From NCBI GenBank assembly GCA_963920575.1, contig OY986972.1, positions 10,366,010-10,430,009 on the forward strand: a stretch of 64,000 bases of DNA, read 5' to 3'. Source of the DNA: Narthecium ossifragum. Lineage: Eukaryota > Streptophyta > Magnoliopsida > Dioscoreales > Nartheciaceae. The notes below the pieces were generated by a model. The model saw only the letters and a list, made by a program, of their open reading frames with translations, made no database searches and had not been told where the DNA came from. Shown here piece by piece: positions 43,936 through 55,196 of the stretch; the first letter of the stretch is position 1, and the number at the start of each line of letters is the position of its first letter. The position numbers were made by a program, and so were the translations under genes.

Positions 43936-44640
43936 TCAGGGTGATTGGTATAGAAGGATTTTTTGACCAACTTGAAACTCCTTCCTAGAGATCATCTTGT
44001 CATGAAAAGCCTTTGTCTTTTCCTTATAAATCCTTGCACTCTCATAGGCATCATTGCGTATTTCTTCTAGTTCTTGTAGTTGTAACTTTCCGTGTTCTCC
44101 ACTGTCATCCATTTTCATGTTGAAACCCTTGATAGCCCAATAAGCCTTGTACTCTAACTCAACTGGAAGGTGGCATGGTTTCCCAAACAATAACCTATAA
44201 GGTGACATACCGATGGGAGTCTTATATGCAGTCCTATACGCTCACAAACCATCATCCAAACGCAAACTCAAATCTTTTCTACTTGGATTGATCGTCTTTT
44301 CAATTACAGACTTGATCTCTTGATTTGACACTTCCGCTTGTCCACTGGTTTGCGGGTGATAGGCGGTTGACACCATGTGGGTCACATGGTACTTCCTCTG
44401 CAAAGCCTCCACAGTTCGATTGCAAAAGTGAGTGTTGCGATCACTGATTAGAGCTCTAGGAATTCCAAAGCTGGATAATATGTTAGACTTGATAAAATAT
44501 GCAACAACTTTAGAATCATTAGTCCTGGTAGTTTTAGGTTTTACCAATTTCGAGACATAATCAACAGCAAGCAGAATATAAACATAACCAAAAGATATAG
44601 GGAATGGTCTCATGAAATCAATGTCCCACACATCGAAATT
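43936..44640 (-). pseudogene. Athila integrase, element B
   Basis: Frames 44631-44242 and 44208-43936, separated by a single stop (TGA near 44239, in [14 protein letters not shown]; Trp is usual, so TGG to TGA fits). Catalytic residues are all visible: Asp in MWDIDFM, Asp in ALISDRNTHF, Glu in QAEVSNQEIKSVIEK. The C-terminal part ends [14 protein letters not shown]. The HHCC finger region (44640-44890) upstream is frame-shifted. Better preserved than the integrase of element A. Confidence 0.75.
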
Positions 44641-46600
44641 TCACAAAATAATAGGGGAGTTTGTGGCATCTCATTCCTATGAGATATACTACTTGTCTTT
44701 TGGCAATTATCACATGATTTACAAAAAGAATATGAATTTCAAAATAAACATGACCAATAAAAATCACATTCTAGCACTTTTTTTGTCGTCCTCTTAGCTC
44801 CAAATTGACCTCCACAAGCATAAGAATGATAAAAAATGAGTACAAAAATAATTTCATTTTCAGGAACACACCTTCTTATCACTTGATCTACACAATGCTT
44901 TCATAAATATGGGTCATCCCACACATAGTATTTGGTATCACTCTTGATCTTATCTCTTTGAACCTTAGACAAACCAGGTGGTAACATATTAGTAACTAAA
45001 TAATTCACAATATTCGCATACCAAGGTAATGTCACGCTCGTGGAAAATAGTTGCTTATCAGGGAATGTGTCATACAGATGAAGTTCATCCTCCACATGAA
45101 CCAAATAACTCAGATGATCTCCGACCTGATTTTCTGTCCCTCTTTTGTCTTTTATCTCCAAATCAAATTCACTTAAGACAAATATCCATCTTATTAATCT
45201 TGGTTTTGCCTCTTTTTTCATCATTAAATAACGAAGAGCTGCATGATTAGAGTAAACAATGACTTTAGTACCAAGCAAATAAGATCGAAACTTTTCTAAA
45301 GCAAAAACAACAGTTAAAAGTTCTTTTTCAGTGGTATAATAATGTCCTTGGGCATCATTCAAAGTCCTTGAAGCATAATAAATTGCGTGAGATGCTTTTC
45401 CAATTTTTTGACCCAAAATAGCGCCCACTGCATAACTGGGGTAGAAATCAACAGTTCCTTCAGCTCATCAAACACCTTTGTACACACCTCATCGAACTCA
45501 AAAACCATGTCCTTTTGTAACAACTTGCATAGTGGTAATGCTATTTTGGAGAAGTCCTTGATGAATCTCCGGTAAAAACCTACATGTCCAAGAAAAGAAC
45601 GAACTTCCCACACACTAGTGAGATAAGGTAAAAATTGAATAATATCAACTTTAGTTTTATCTACCTCAATTCTTTTAGATGAAACAACATGAGCCGAAAC
45701 TATACCTTGCTTAACCATAAAATGACATTTTTCAGAATTTAACACAAGGCTAGTTTCTATGCATATTTGAAAAACAAGTCTAATCTTATGCAAACAATTA
45801 TCAAAGGAGTCTGCGTAAACTGTAAAATCACCATAAAGACTTATATGATATGCTCAATATAATCTGAAAATATACTAACCATACACCTTTGGAAAGTGGC
45901 TGGGGTGTTGCAAAGGAAAAATGGCATGCGATGATATGCAAAAGTCCCGAATAGGTATGTGAACGTTGTCTTTTCTTGATCTTCAGGGACAATTGCAATC
46001 TGAAAATAACCTGAATGAGCATCAAGAAAACAATAATAAGAATGACCAGCTAACCTTTCAAGCATCTGATCAATAAATGGTAACGGGAAGTGGTCCTTGC
46101 GGGTTATGGCATTTAATTTTCTATAATCTATACAAACCCGCCACCGATTTTGAACCCGGGTAGGAATTAACTCATCTTTTTATTTTTCACAACCGTTATT
46201 CCAGTCTTTTTGGGAACCACTTGAACTGGGCTAACCAACTTGCTATCCGAAATAGGATAAATCACTCAAAATTCAAGAAGTTTGAGGATCTCCTTCTTCA
46301 CTACATCCATCATGGGTGGGGTCCACCTTCTTTGTAGTTGGTGGGAAGGTTTTGCTCCCTCTTCAAGTAAAATACGATGCATGCATGTTCCCGGGCTGAT
46401 TCCTTTAATATCCGCAATTGTCCAACCAATAGCCGTCTTATGCTCCTTCAGGACTTGCACAAGCTTTTCTTCTTGCGATGTAATAAGTTTATTGGAGATG
46501 ATCACTAGTAGCATTCCTCCATCTCCAACGAACACGTGCTTGAGGTGACTAGGGAGAGGTTTCAGATCTGGAATAGGGGCATGCAAAAGAAAGGGTAAAA
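44641..46600 (-). pseudogene. Athila reverse transcriptase and RNase H, element B
   Basis: RT lead-in at 46586-46266 (CMHRILLEEGAKPSHQLQRRW...VVKKEILKLL). The fingers carry stops around 46080-46260. 46065-45841 reads SYYCFLDAHSGYFQIAI and RMPFFLCNTPATFQRCM. The region of the active site reads DDFTVYA in a shifted frame near 45820. The thumb is VRSFLGHVGFYRRFIKDFSKIALPL (45793-45359), and RNase H is from 45428 ([71 protein letters not shown]). Several stops and shifts; inactive. Confidence 0.7.
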
Positions 46601-47700
46601 GTCTCTCGTTAGAAACTTATAGAGTAATGTAAGGGACGCTACCTGCTTGTTGAAATTTCAAAAAATTATTCAACGCTGCAACAGTATCCTCCAAATTAGT
46701 GCTCAAGTCTAGCTCCTCATTTTCTTTCTCAAGATGCTTACTTATGGCAATTTCCAATCCATCTTTTCCATCAAGTTCAAAAACTTACTGTGCTAAAGAA
46801 TCAATCCCATCAATAGAATAAATAGGACAATTATCAGCAGGATACTTCATGGAATCATAAATGTTAAACTTAAGAATTTCACTATCAAATTCCATGGTAA
46901 GTGTGCCACTGTGAATATCTATCTTAGCCTTAGATGTCTTTAAGAATGATCTTCCTAACAAAATAGGAGTAATATGATCATCATTCTCCATCTCAAGTAC
47001 ATAAAAATTAGAAAGGAAAACCAAATCATTAATTTATACAAGAATATCCTCAACCACACCCTTAGGATAGGCATTAAATCTATCAGCCAGTTGAGTCACA
47101 ACACCTGTTTTATTCAAAGGTCTATGTTTCAAAGAAGCATATATAGAATATGGTATGACATTGATAGAAGCCCCTAAATCTACCATGATCATCTCAAATT
47201 TAGTGTTACCTATCGTATAGGGGATAGTAAAGATACCTGGATCTTTGCGCTCCGCAGGGCTTTTTCTTTGAATAAATGCAAAAACATTCTCCCCTACTCT
47301 CAGCTTCTCACATAGTTTAAGTTTATGTTTCCTCTTAATTGTACACAATTCTTTCAAGAATTTAGCATAACGAGGTACTTGTTTAATAGGATCTAAAAGT
47401 GGAATATTTACCTCGCATCTATGAAAAGTCTCATATAAATCTTTATTCTGCTCATCTCTTTTAGATTCTACTAAAGCATGAGGAAAAGGAGGTACTGGTT
47501 TGTAATCAGAAAGATGTAGCAAGTTACACTTAGGTACATCATCGTCATTAGGGATGCCCTTGTCTGCAATGATATTTTGACATTTTTTTTACAGGGACGA
47601 TGGATGAGCTTCGTTTACTAGAATCTCAACCTCTTTACCACTTCTCAAACTGATTTTATTTGCATTTTCTCTTGGATTTACTATCATTTGAGAGGGTAAT
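46601..47700 (-). pseudogene. Athila protease region, element B
   Basis: The frame 47522-47034 holds KQVPRYAKFLKELCTIKRKHK and the protease site MIMVDLGASINVIPYSIYASL, in which D-L-G-A replaces D-S-G-A as usual in Athila. It continues at 47024-46785 with NDDHITPILLGRSFLKTSKAKIDIHSGTLTMEF, the distal ILGRPFL-like block. The N-terminal lead-in at 47700-47600 (NPRENANKISLRSGKEVE) is the conserved segment joining gag to protease. It is cut from gag by the LTR at 47701. Confidence 0.7.
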
Positions 47701-49949
47701 TGTCGCGCCCCGACCAGCGAAAGCCCAACCGGGCCGGGCGACGCGAACCGGAACCTAACGAAAAGCGGAAAAAGCTGGTGAGGGTTCCCTCTAACCTATT
47801 GGTCTCCCTAACAATTCACCAAAAGCACCCTCAATTAAAAGACATTAATTTAATGAAACCTCGGATCACATATTAAAAACCCAAAAAGATTTAATATACA
47901 TATCCTCGGAGAGGAGAAGATCCAAATACAACATTTATACTCCCGTAGGAGACTAAGTAACAAAAGGGTAAAAAGCTGTAAAGATCGCCACCTCTCAAAC
48001 TCCACCTGGTGCCGCCGCACCGCCGACCAACTGCCCGATAGGGGCCACAGAAGAAGAACTGAAGGAAGAGGTAAACCCAACAGTGTCGCCCTCAAGAAAG
48101 ACCTGGTTGTATACAGGGGTCCCATAACCCCACCGCGTGTCCCTGAGGCCCAAGAGCAGCACTCAGTAAGAAGGAACAAACACTGCTGACTCACATGCAG
48201 GAAATCGACACTGCAGGCGGGAAAAGGCACCGCTGAGTAGGCAACTCTCCTACTCAAGAGTCAACACAGTGGAACACCGGCTACACCTCAGCATCCGACT
48301 CGAGGCCGACACGAACTCTACAATCATCAAGCCACAAGTGTACCAGTCATCTAAGCCTATCATCGAATCGACTGGACACCACCATTCGAACCGGGTCCAA
48401 ACTACCGAACCCCGGTCCTAGGGCTAAATCCGAGCTTCCAGCCTCGGGACGGCGATCCACAAATCACCCACGCTCTAACCATACAACTAATGCACAACAG
48501 AGAATGCATGCTATGAACATACACAAACAGGAGATAGGCATGCAACAGTATCATAAGGATAGCAAACAAGTCTAACAGGATCGCTGCAGCGGTACTACCA
48601 ACCGCTGCCAGCCGGTCCGCAGTGGGTCCCTGTATTACGACGGTACCCCGACCGTCAACCGCGGACTCCTGCAATGGGAAGCAACCCCAAAAACGCGGAT
48701 GAACAGTAAAATATAATATTATATGTTTCGAACATATAATATTATTAAAAACACCAAAAGTTCTCAACTAGAGGCTAATTGACCCGTCGATCCGACGTCC
48801 AAACGACGTCGGATTCGAGATCCAACTTAGTTACCAGTAGATCTGCATGCCGGGATCAACATATCCAAAATCTATATACATCCAACGGTTAGATTAACGG
48901 GAAAACACTAATCACAACCGCTAATCAAACTAACTTACCACCTCTTTGCTGCAACGCAGCCCGCCAGTGTGAAAATCATAACAATTCGTAGGAAAATCGA
49001 CAAAATATGAAATCAGTTGGGTTTGAAAGTAGATGCAAAGATCTACAACTCTTAAGCCGACTGTTCTTCAAGAACAGCAGAAGATCATGCACTTACTGGC
49101 CGAAAAACTCGCCGCAAGCCGACTGTTCTTCAAGAACAGCAGAAACCGGAAAATCCGAGATTAATCATGCATAAATCCTACTAAAATTTCAACCAAAATT
49201 CATGAAACTTATAAAAGAAATTATACTAAGCAAGATGCATCCCACAACACAAAGATCAGCAAGATCAAACGGCTAGATTTAGAGAAACCCATTAAACTAA
49301 CTCAGGTAGGTAGAAACCTACCGAACTGCGCTAATCCTTGGCTGATTCCCCGCAAGCCAGTCACCAACAAGGTTCCAAACCACTTCAGGGATCTTCCTCT
49401 TGTCGCCACGGATCCAACGAGCTTTAAAACGCACAAAACGGTGGCCGGAGGAGGGAGAACGGAGGAGAAGAAGCTCGTTGCCGGGAAGAACAGAGGAAAA
49501 ACAGAACCGCGGGAAGAAGAAAGAAGAAGGAAGAAGAAGGGGAAGGAGAAGAGGAAGGAAAAGGGAAGGGGAAAGCCGGGGAAGGAGGGGAAAAGGGGAA
49601 GGAGGGGAGGGAAAGTCCTCCCCTTCTGACAGAAGAGAGCGACGGCCAACGGCGGCCGTCCTCGTGAAAGAAAACCCATCGACCTGCTTCACGAGTCCGA
49701 TCGATCGCTCCTAGAAGCGATCGGTCGCTCATGGGCTCATGGGCCGCCAGCTGCCCAAAAGCAAGCTTCTGCGCGCCCGAGCTGGGATCTTCCGATCTCG
49801 GTTCCACCTAACCATTCTAATCAAGCACTAACACAAACAAGGTCAGTGTGTGCACACGCGGGTGTGAAACAAACCAACAAGGCGCAATTTTACCAAATTA
49901 CCCTTGCGGTCTACAACGAGCCACAGGGGTAGAGGGATAGGTCCTCACA
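47701..49949 (-). repeat. chromovirus solo LTR with GTAAT target duplication
   Basis: 2249 bp. Minus strand starts TGTGAGGACCTATCCCTC at 49949 and ends GGTCGGGGCGCGACA at 47701. GTAAT stands on both sides (47696-47700 and 49950-49954). The start is the closest match in the window to the 3' LTR of the chromovirus at 15804. It carries the palindrome (about 49880), a GATCGATCGC-type pair (49697-49735), a purine/pyrimidine-rich stretch (49430-49620) and a repeated AAGCCGACTGTTCTTCAAGA motif. Confidence 0.85.
49054..49144. repeat. duplicated 29-bp motif containing a perfect hairpin
   Basis: AAGCCGACTGTTCTTCAAGA plus ACAGCAGAA occurs at 49054 and 49116. It includes CTGTTCTTCAAGAACAG, an 8-bp stem with one-base loop and a TTCAAGAA heat-shock-type core. 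Confidence 0.6.
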
Positions 49950-51280
49950 GTAATTTTCCCAAACTTTGCGCCTCTAGCTTGCTAATTGTGGTTGCCATCT
50001 GGCCCACCTTATGGTCCAAACTTTGAATACTAGCCCCCATGTCTTGTTGAAATTGTTTTGCCTCTTGTTGAAATTGCAAAGTATTAGTAGCAAGAGACTT
50101 AACGATATCTTCTAATGACATACGAGAATTAGAAGTTGGGATTGGTTGTTGTCTCGGAGCGTATGGCTGCCTATATTGTTGATATTAATGGCAAGTTGGG
50201 CTGTTTTGAGTCGCGGGCTGAGTTACTTGTGGATTCTGATAGTTGAGATTGGGGTGATCCCTCCATCCCGATTTATACGTGTTCGAATAGGGATCATACT
50301 TTCTTTGCGGCTATCCAGGAAAACCTCCCGCCGCATTCACTTGTTCAATGGGCTTCTCTTGAAGAGTTGGGCACATATCGGTTGGATGTCCTACCACCGA
50401 ACAAATCCCACAAGCCTTCGTTGTCTGCATATTACCTACGACCAATTGACGAACAAGAGAAGTTAGACTCACAATCTGTTGTTCAAGGGAGGAGATATTT
50501 ACCTCATTAACATGTTTTGATAAAGGATCAATCCTAGTTTTAAATTGTTGAGAATTAGCTGTCATATTTGCAATCAAGTTTCTCGCGGCTTCAAGAGTTT
50601 TATCCATCAAAGCTCCTCCACTAGCGGCATCAATCATGCTCCTTTTTGTGGGTAGAAGGCCCTCATAGCAATACTACATAAGTAGTTGCTCACTAATTTG
50701 ATGATGCGGGCAGCTTACACATAGTTTCTTAAAACGTTCCCAATACTTTGCAGGGACTCTCCGTTATGTTGCCTGACACCACAAATTTCTTTTCGAATGT
50801 TGGCTGCCCTTGAGGCTGAAAAATATTTCTCCAAAAACAACCTCTTCATCTCATTCCATGTGGTAATACTCCCGGAGGGTAGATAATAAAGCCAGTCCTT
50901 AGCAGAATCCTTCAAAGAAAATGGGAAGGCTCTTAATTTAATTTGCTCTTCAGTCACCCCCATGGGTTTCATACACGTGCACACAACATGAAGCTCTTTT
51001 AAATACTTGTGAGGATCTTACCTGCAAGGCCATGAAAAGTAGGCAAGAGATGTATTAGTCCAGATTTCAATTCAAAAGTAGTAGTAGGATCCAAAATATG
51101 GAATGTAATGCATAAGGGTTGTTGATTCAAATCATGGGCTGCAAGCTCTTTCAAAGTTCGATTTCCAGTCATGACTTCCTTCTTTTCTACTTCAGACTCA
51201 TTGGCAAATAGGGAATCAAAAGCCAGATTGTTCTCCTCATAATATTTCGGAGCTTCCCTCCTCAACATGTGCAAAGTTCT
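49950..51280 (-). pseudogene. Athila gag, element B
   Basis: From 51274: MHMLRREAPKYYEENNLAFDSLFANESEVEKKEV, then the gag core MKPMGVTEEQIKLRAFPFSLKDSAKDWLYYLPSGSITTWNEMKRLFLEKYF (50984-50715), then GALMDKTLEAARNLIANMTANSQQF (50637-50311) with a zinc-finger-like CGICSVVGHPTDMCP, and after a stop a Gln-rich coiled-coil-like tail (QQEAKQFQQDMGASIQSLDHKVGQMATTI) ending GKLP at the LTR junction. Stops at 51007-51020, 50700 and 50311 and small shifts break it. Order and motifs are those of Athila gag. Confidence 0.7.
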
Positions 51281-51636
51281 CTCTATTTCTGGATTGTACT
51301 GTAAATTGCCTTGATTAGAAGATCGAGTTTCAATTATAAATGATCAAGAAGACTCTGATAAACCATGGAAACAACTCAGGAAAGATTTAGAGTAATGAAA
51401 GAAAAATAAAAATAATAAAAATAACAGGAAGGGTCGTGGAAGCTTCAGAAGTCCGCCAATGGTGTCCGATTGTTCGATCGAGGCTTACAGGAGTTGGATC
51501 TAAGATGGTGGTGCGGTGGATGATTAGATCCGGTGATTGGTGTTCCAATTAAGAGTGGCAATGGTCGGGGAGGGTTCGTGGAGGCCTAAGGGAGCTTTTG
51601 GACATGTTTCAGAGCTAGGGAAGCTATGGAAGTGGA
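51281..51636. other. spacer left of the hAT element, possibly leader or LTR of element B
   Basis: No frame of note; GC-balanced sequence from 51430. It continues on the other side of the hAT element at 55205 in similar style, so it is the pre-insertion host DNA. Confidence 0.35.
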
Positions 51637-51650
51637 CAGGGCTGGCCCTG
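51637..51650 (+). repeat. left terminal inverted repeat of the hAT element
   Basis: CAGGGCTGGCCCTG, itself almost palindromic (GGGC.GGCCC), followed by subterminal GGC(C/T)C(A/T)-rich motifs (AAGGCCCATAAGGCC). Confidence 0.85.
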
Positions 51651-51734
51651 AGGCAAGGCCCATAAGGCCTGTGCCTTAGGCTCACATTTGTAGGGGGCCC
51701 AAAAAAAATTTTCTCTATACATATAACCTAGTAA

Positions 51735-51982
51735 AATTTCCGAGAGCTTTCCTTAGATTTCTTCCAGCGGGTTTCGGGTTGCGGCCACTCGGCGGCCCCA
51801 CGGTGATCAATTTGACAATTTCTTCAATTCTTCAATCCTTCTCCACCACGGTGATCAATTTCCGAGAGCTTTCCTTAGATTTCTTCCTGCGGGTTTCGGG
51901 TTGCGGCCACTCGGCGGCCCCACGGTGATCAATTTGACAATTTCTTCAATTCTTCAATCCTTCTCCACCACGGTGATCAATT
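51735..51982 (+). repeat. 122-bp tandem duplication in the hAT 5' region
   Basis: Two near-identical copies beginning AATTTCCGAGAGCTTTCC, at 51735 and 51857, each with GGTTGCGGCCACTCGGCGGC and CCACGGTGATCAATTT. A third partial start follows at about 51979. The unit sits between the left terminus and the transposase. Confidence 0.85.
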
Positions 51983-52343
51983 TCTTTAATTCTTCTCCAA
52001 CTCTACTGACTATTGCCAACTCCACCTTGTCTTTACCTTCTCTACTCAATCTCAAAGGTATTTCCCTTTCGAGCTTTGTTATCATGAAGATTTTGTCTCA
52101 CATATCTAGTTTATCTAAACATCATAGATGAATTTATACTATTTTCAAATTATTTGTTTGATACTTTGGAACTAGTCATGAATGGTTTGTTTGGTGATCC
52201 ATAAGACTTGGCTTAGATGCATGTCAGAATTGAATCTTTTTGTCTTTATCATTAGCATAAATTGAGTTTGTTACCACAATGATGTGATGTTGAGAGCAAT
52301 GGTTTATTTAACACCCCTTGTAGGTACACTTCTGTTTCACTTT

Positions 52344-54929
52344 ATGGCTCCTATTAAAAAGTATCCTTCTGGTGCTCAAAAAAGAAAAGAAAAGCAAAAG
52401 AGAGATGCATTAACGAAGCTTCAAGCCGGATCTCTTAGTAAGTACTTGAATATAATTGATAAGGAATCACAGACTTCAACAGATGCAACTGTACAAGAGA
52501 ATGAGAATGATGGTGAAGAACATGATCAATTCATGAATGAAATTGAGGATGCAGGATCAAATCAAAATGATGATCTTAGTCAGCCTATAATTGATAGTGG
52601 TGGTACAGAGGAGCAAAATCTTCTAGTGAACGAGGAAGAAAATACCATTGCTGAAGATGATCAAAACAATGATTCAAGTGCAGAATTTGACTATTCATTT
52701 GATGTTGATGATCTAGGAAATTGGGATATGAATCATATGATTAAACAGAATGTCAGAGATTTTTTGGTTGAAAGAGGTCCTAAAAGAGATAATGATCTTA
52801 CCTTTCCAGTTGATGACTTGGGGAGACATTTCAGTTTCAAACATTATTTTCGTGTCTTTCCTAACGGTGAAAAGAAAAATAGGAGGTGGTTAGTTTACTC
52901 AGTTTCTTTGAACAAGGTGTTCTGCTTTTGTTGTAAATTGTTCAAGCAAGACCACAACAAGACTTTATTGGGTCAATTTGCTAATGAATGGTTCAATGAT
53001 TGGAAAAATTTGAGTGCAAGGCTTGTAAGTCATGAAAAGAATAGGCAGCACATTAGTTGCTTTACTTGTTGGATTGAATTGGAAACATGATTGAAAAAAA
53101 ATGCTATAATCGATCAAGCAGTGGAAGAGCAGATAACAAAGGAGAAAGAACATTGGAGACAGGTACTCATGAGAATCCTTATTGTTGTGAAAAGACTTGC
53201 GAGAAATAATTTGGCATTTCGTGGAGATAATGAGAAATTGTATGAGGAGAACAATGGAAATTTCTTACAAATGATAGAGATGATTGCTGAATTTGATCCA
53301 GTGTTGCAAGAACATGTTAGGCGTATTTTGAAAAAGGAAACGCATTACCATTACTTGAGTCACAAGATTCAAAATGAAATGATTATGCTACTAGCAAATG
53401 AGGTAAAGACTTCCATCCTTGCAACAATAAAAGAAGCAAAGTACTTTTCAGTTATTCTTGATTGCACTCCAGATGCAAGTCATGAAGAACAAATGTCTCT
53501 TATTGTCCGTTGTGTCGATGTTTCAGTAAGTTCGACTGTGGTAAGAGAATTCTTTTTGGAATTTTTAAAGGTGGATGACACATCAGGGCTTGGATTGTTT
53601 AATGAGCTTATAAATACCCTAAACACTCTTACATTAGATATTGGTGATATACGTGGACAGGGATATGACAATGGTTCTAATATGAGAGGGAAACACAAAG
53701 GTGTGCAGAACAGATTACTTGAGGTAAATCCCAGAGCTTTATATACGCCTTGTGGTTGTCATAGTCTGAATCTTGCAATATGTGATATGGCTAATTGTAC
53801 TCCTAAAGCTGATTATTTTTTTGGAGTGGTGCAACGAATATATTCATTCTTCTCATCTTCGACAAAGCGATGGCAAATTTTCAAGGATCATGTGCAAGGT
53901 CTTACTCTTAAACCATTGTCTGAAACAAGATGGGAAAGTCGTGTTGACAGTGTAAAAGCACTTAGGTACCAGGCTCCTCAAATAAGAGATGCCTTGGCGT
54001 ACTTGGCAAAAAATGGTGATGATTCCAAAACTAGGTCAGATGCAGAATGTATGAGAACATATGAAATGGAGAATTTTGAATTCTTATTCGGCATGGTTAT
54101 TTGGTATGATTTGTTGCTTCATATAAATACTGTTAGCAAACTTCTTCAGACAGAAGACATGCATATTGATGTTGCTATAGGAGAATTGGAAAAGCTTATC
54201 TCATGTTTGCAGAACTACAGAGAAGTCGGATTTGATGAGGCCTTGATCAAAGCTAAAGAAATTGCAAGTGAGATGAATATTGAAGCTGTATTTTGTGAAA
54301 AAAGAACCATTCGGAAAAAGAAACAATTTGATGACAGTGACAATGAAGAAGAGATAACACAATCTGCTCTGGAGTTGTTTAAAGTTGATTACTTTCTTTA
54401 TATAATTGATCAAGCTATTACTTCACTTCAAAGTAGGTTTGAACAGTTTAAGAAATACGAAGAAAATTTTGGATTTCTATTTAAATTGGAGAAGTTGAGG
54501 TCTGCAGATAATAAAAGCCTGAAGAACTATTGTATGAATCTTGAAGATCTGTTGAAGGATGGTGATGTATCTGACATTAATGGTAATGATCTGTTTGATG
54601 AGTTGCTCTATTTGAAGGGAGCTATACCAAAAGAAGCAAAAAAGGCAGTTGAAGTATTGAACTATTTGAACATATTGGATGGTTGTGACCCGAATGCTTG
54701 GATTGCTTATAAAATCTTGCTAACCATACCAGTTACTGTTGCCTCTGCCGAGAGAAGTTTCTCAAAACTGAAGTTGATCAAATCTTATCTTCGATCAACC
54801 ATGTCACAGGAAAGGCTGAACAATTTAGCTATTTTATCGATTGAAAAGGAATTGGTTGACAAACTTGACTACACAAGTTTGGTTGAAACTTTTGCTGCCA
54901 AGAATGCAAGGAGGGTGATTTTTCAGTAG
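52344..54929 (+). pseudogene. hAT transposase (TTF-type zinc finger, C-terminal dimerisation domain), one in-frame stop
   Basis: 862 codons in one frame from MAPIKKYPSGAQKRK to RRVIFQ, interrupted only by TGA at codon 249 (53088-53090, between WIELET and LKKN). The upstream open frame could start at 52284, but the ATG at 52344 follows a probable intron acceptor (TTGTAG, 52318-52323) and matches the family's usual start. Seen in order: acidic linker (residues 50-130); TTF-type zinc finger region (HYFRVFPNG...FCFCCKLF, about 168-203); RNase H-like core with Asp in [14 protein letters not shown] and Asp in [14 protein letters not shown]; the CGCHSLNL Cys/His motif; LSETRWESR; and the dimerisation block [21 protein letters not shown]...LAILSIE near the C-terminus. 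This is the plant 'zinc finger MYM-type 1-like' hAT group. The transposase cuts and pastes the element. The stop removes the catalytic part unless read through or spliced out. Confidence 0.88.
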
Positions 54930-55182
54930 CAACATGTATGATTTTTGTAGGTTTTAAATTTTCATTGAAATTTGGTATACTATTTTGTTAAATTGTATTG
55001 AGATTGCTAGATTATATTTAGCGTGACAAAGTGGTTTTTCTATTTGATGATTTACAGTACTATGCTTCTTTTTCAATAATATATGTTTCTCTTAAAGTTT
55101 GTTCTCGAAGTGAAAAAAAAAACAAATCTTTTAGAAGGTATGGGGCCCAGTTTTTATCTCCCGCCTTGAGCCCAGAAAAACC
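54930..55182 (+). other. 3' untranslated and subterminal region of the hAT element
   Basis: AT-rich, with AATAAT-like polyadenylation signals near 55073, then the subterminal GGGGCCCAG motif. No further gene. Confidence 0.5.
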
Positions 55183-55196
55183 CAGGGCCGGCCCTG
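55183..55196 (-). repeat. right terminal inverted repeat of the hAT element
   Basis: Plus strand CAGGGCCGGCCCTG; a GGGCCCAG / GAGCCCAG pair lies just inside, mirroring the left subterminal motifs. Confidence 0.85.

Larger units (their letters stand above)
33639..51280 (-). mobile_element. Athila element B, nearly complete but with three inserted solo LTRs
   Basis: On the minus strand: gag (51274-49955), protease, RT, RNase H, integrase (to 43936), 3' non-coding DNA with fragments 43930-43027, 40049-39694 and 35591-35135, the polypurine tract, and the 3' LTR (35134-33639). Chromovirus LTRs at 35592-39693, 40050-43026 and 47701-49949 interrupt it. Removing them gives about 8.3 kb of host element within the window. 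The 5' LTR and primer site were not found right of 51280. Element B itself sits in the gag of element A. Confidence 0.7.
51637..55196 (+). mobile_element. complete hAT transposon with 8-bp target duplication
   Basis: 3560 bp. Terminal inverted repeats CAGGGCTGGCCCTG (left) and, in reverse complement, CAGGGCCGGCCCTG (right) differ at one base. The 8-bp duplication GAAGTGGA is perfect at 51629-51636 and 55197-55204; eight-base duplications are diagnostic of hAT. It carries one transposase gene on the plus strand (52344-54929) with a single internal stop. The perfect duplication and nearly open frame suggest a recent insertion relative to the surrounding retrotransposons. Confidence 0.92.
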
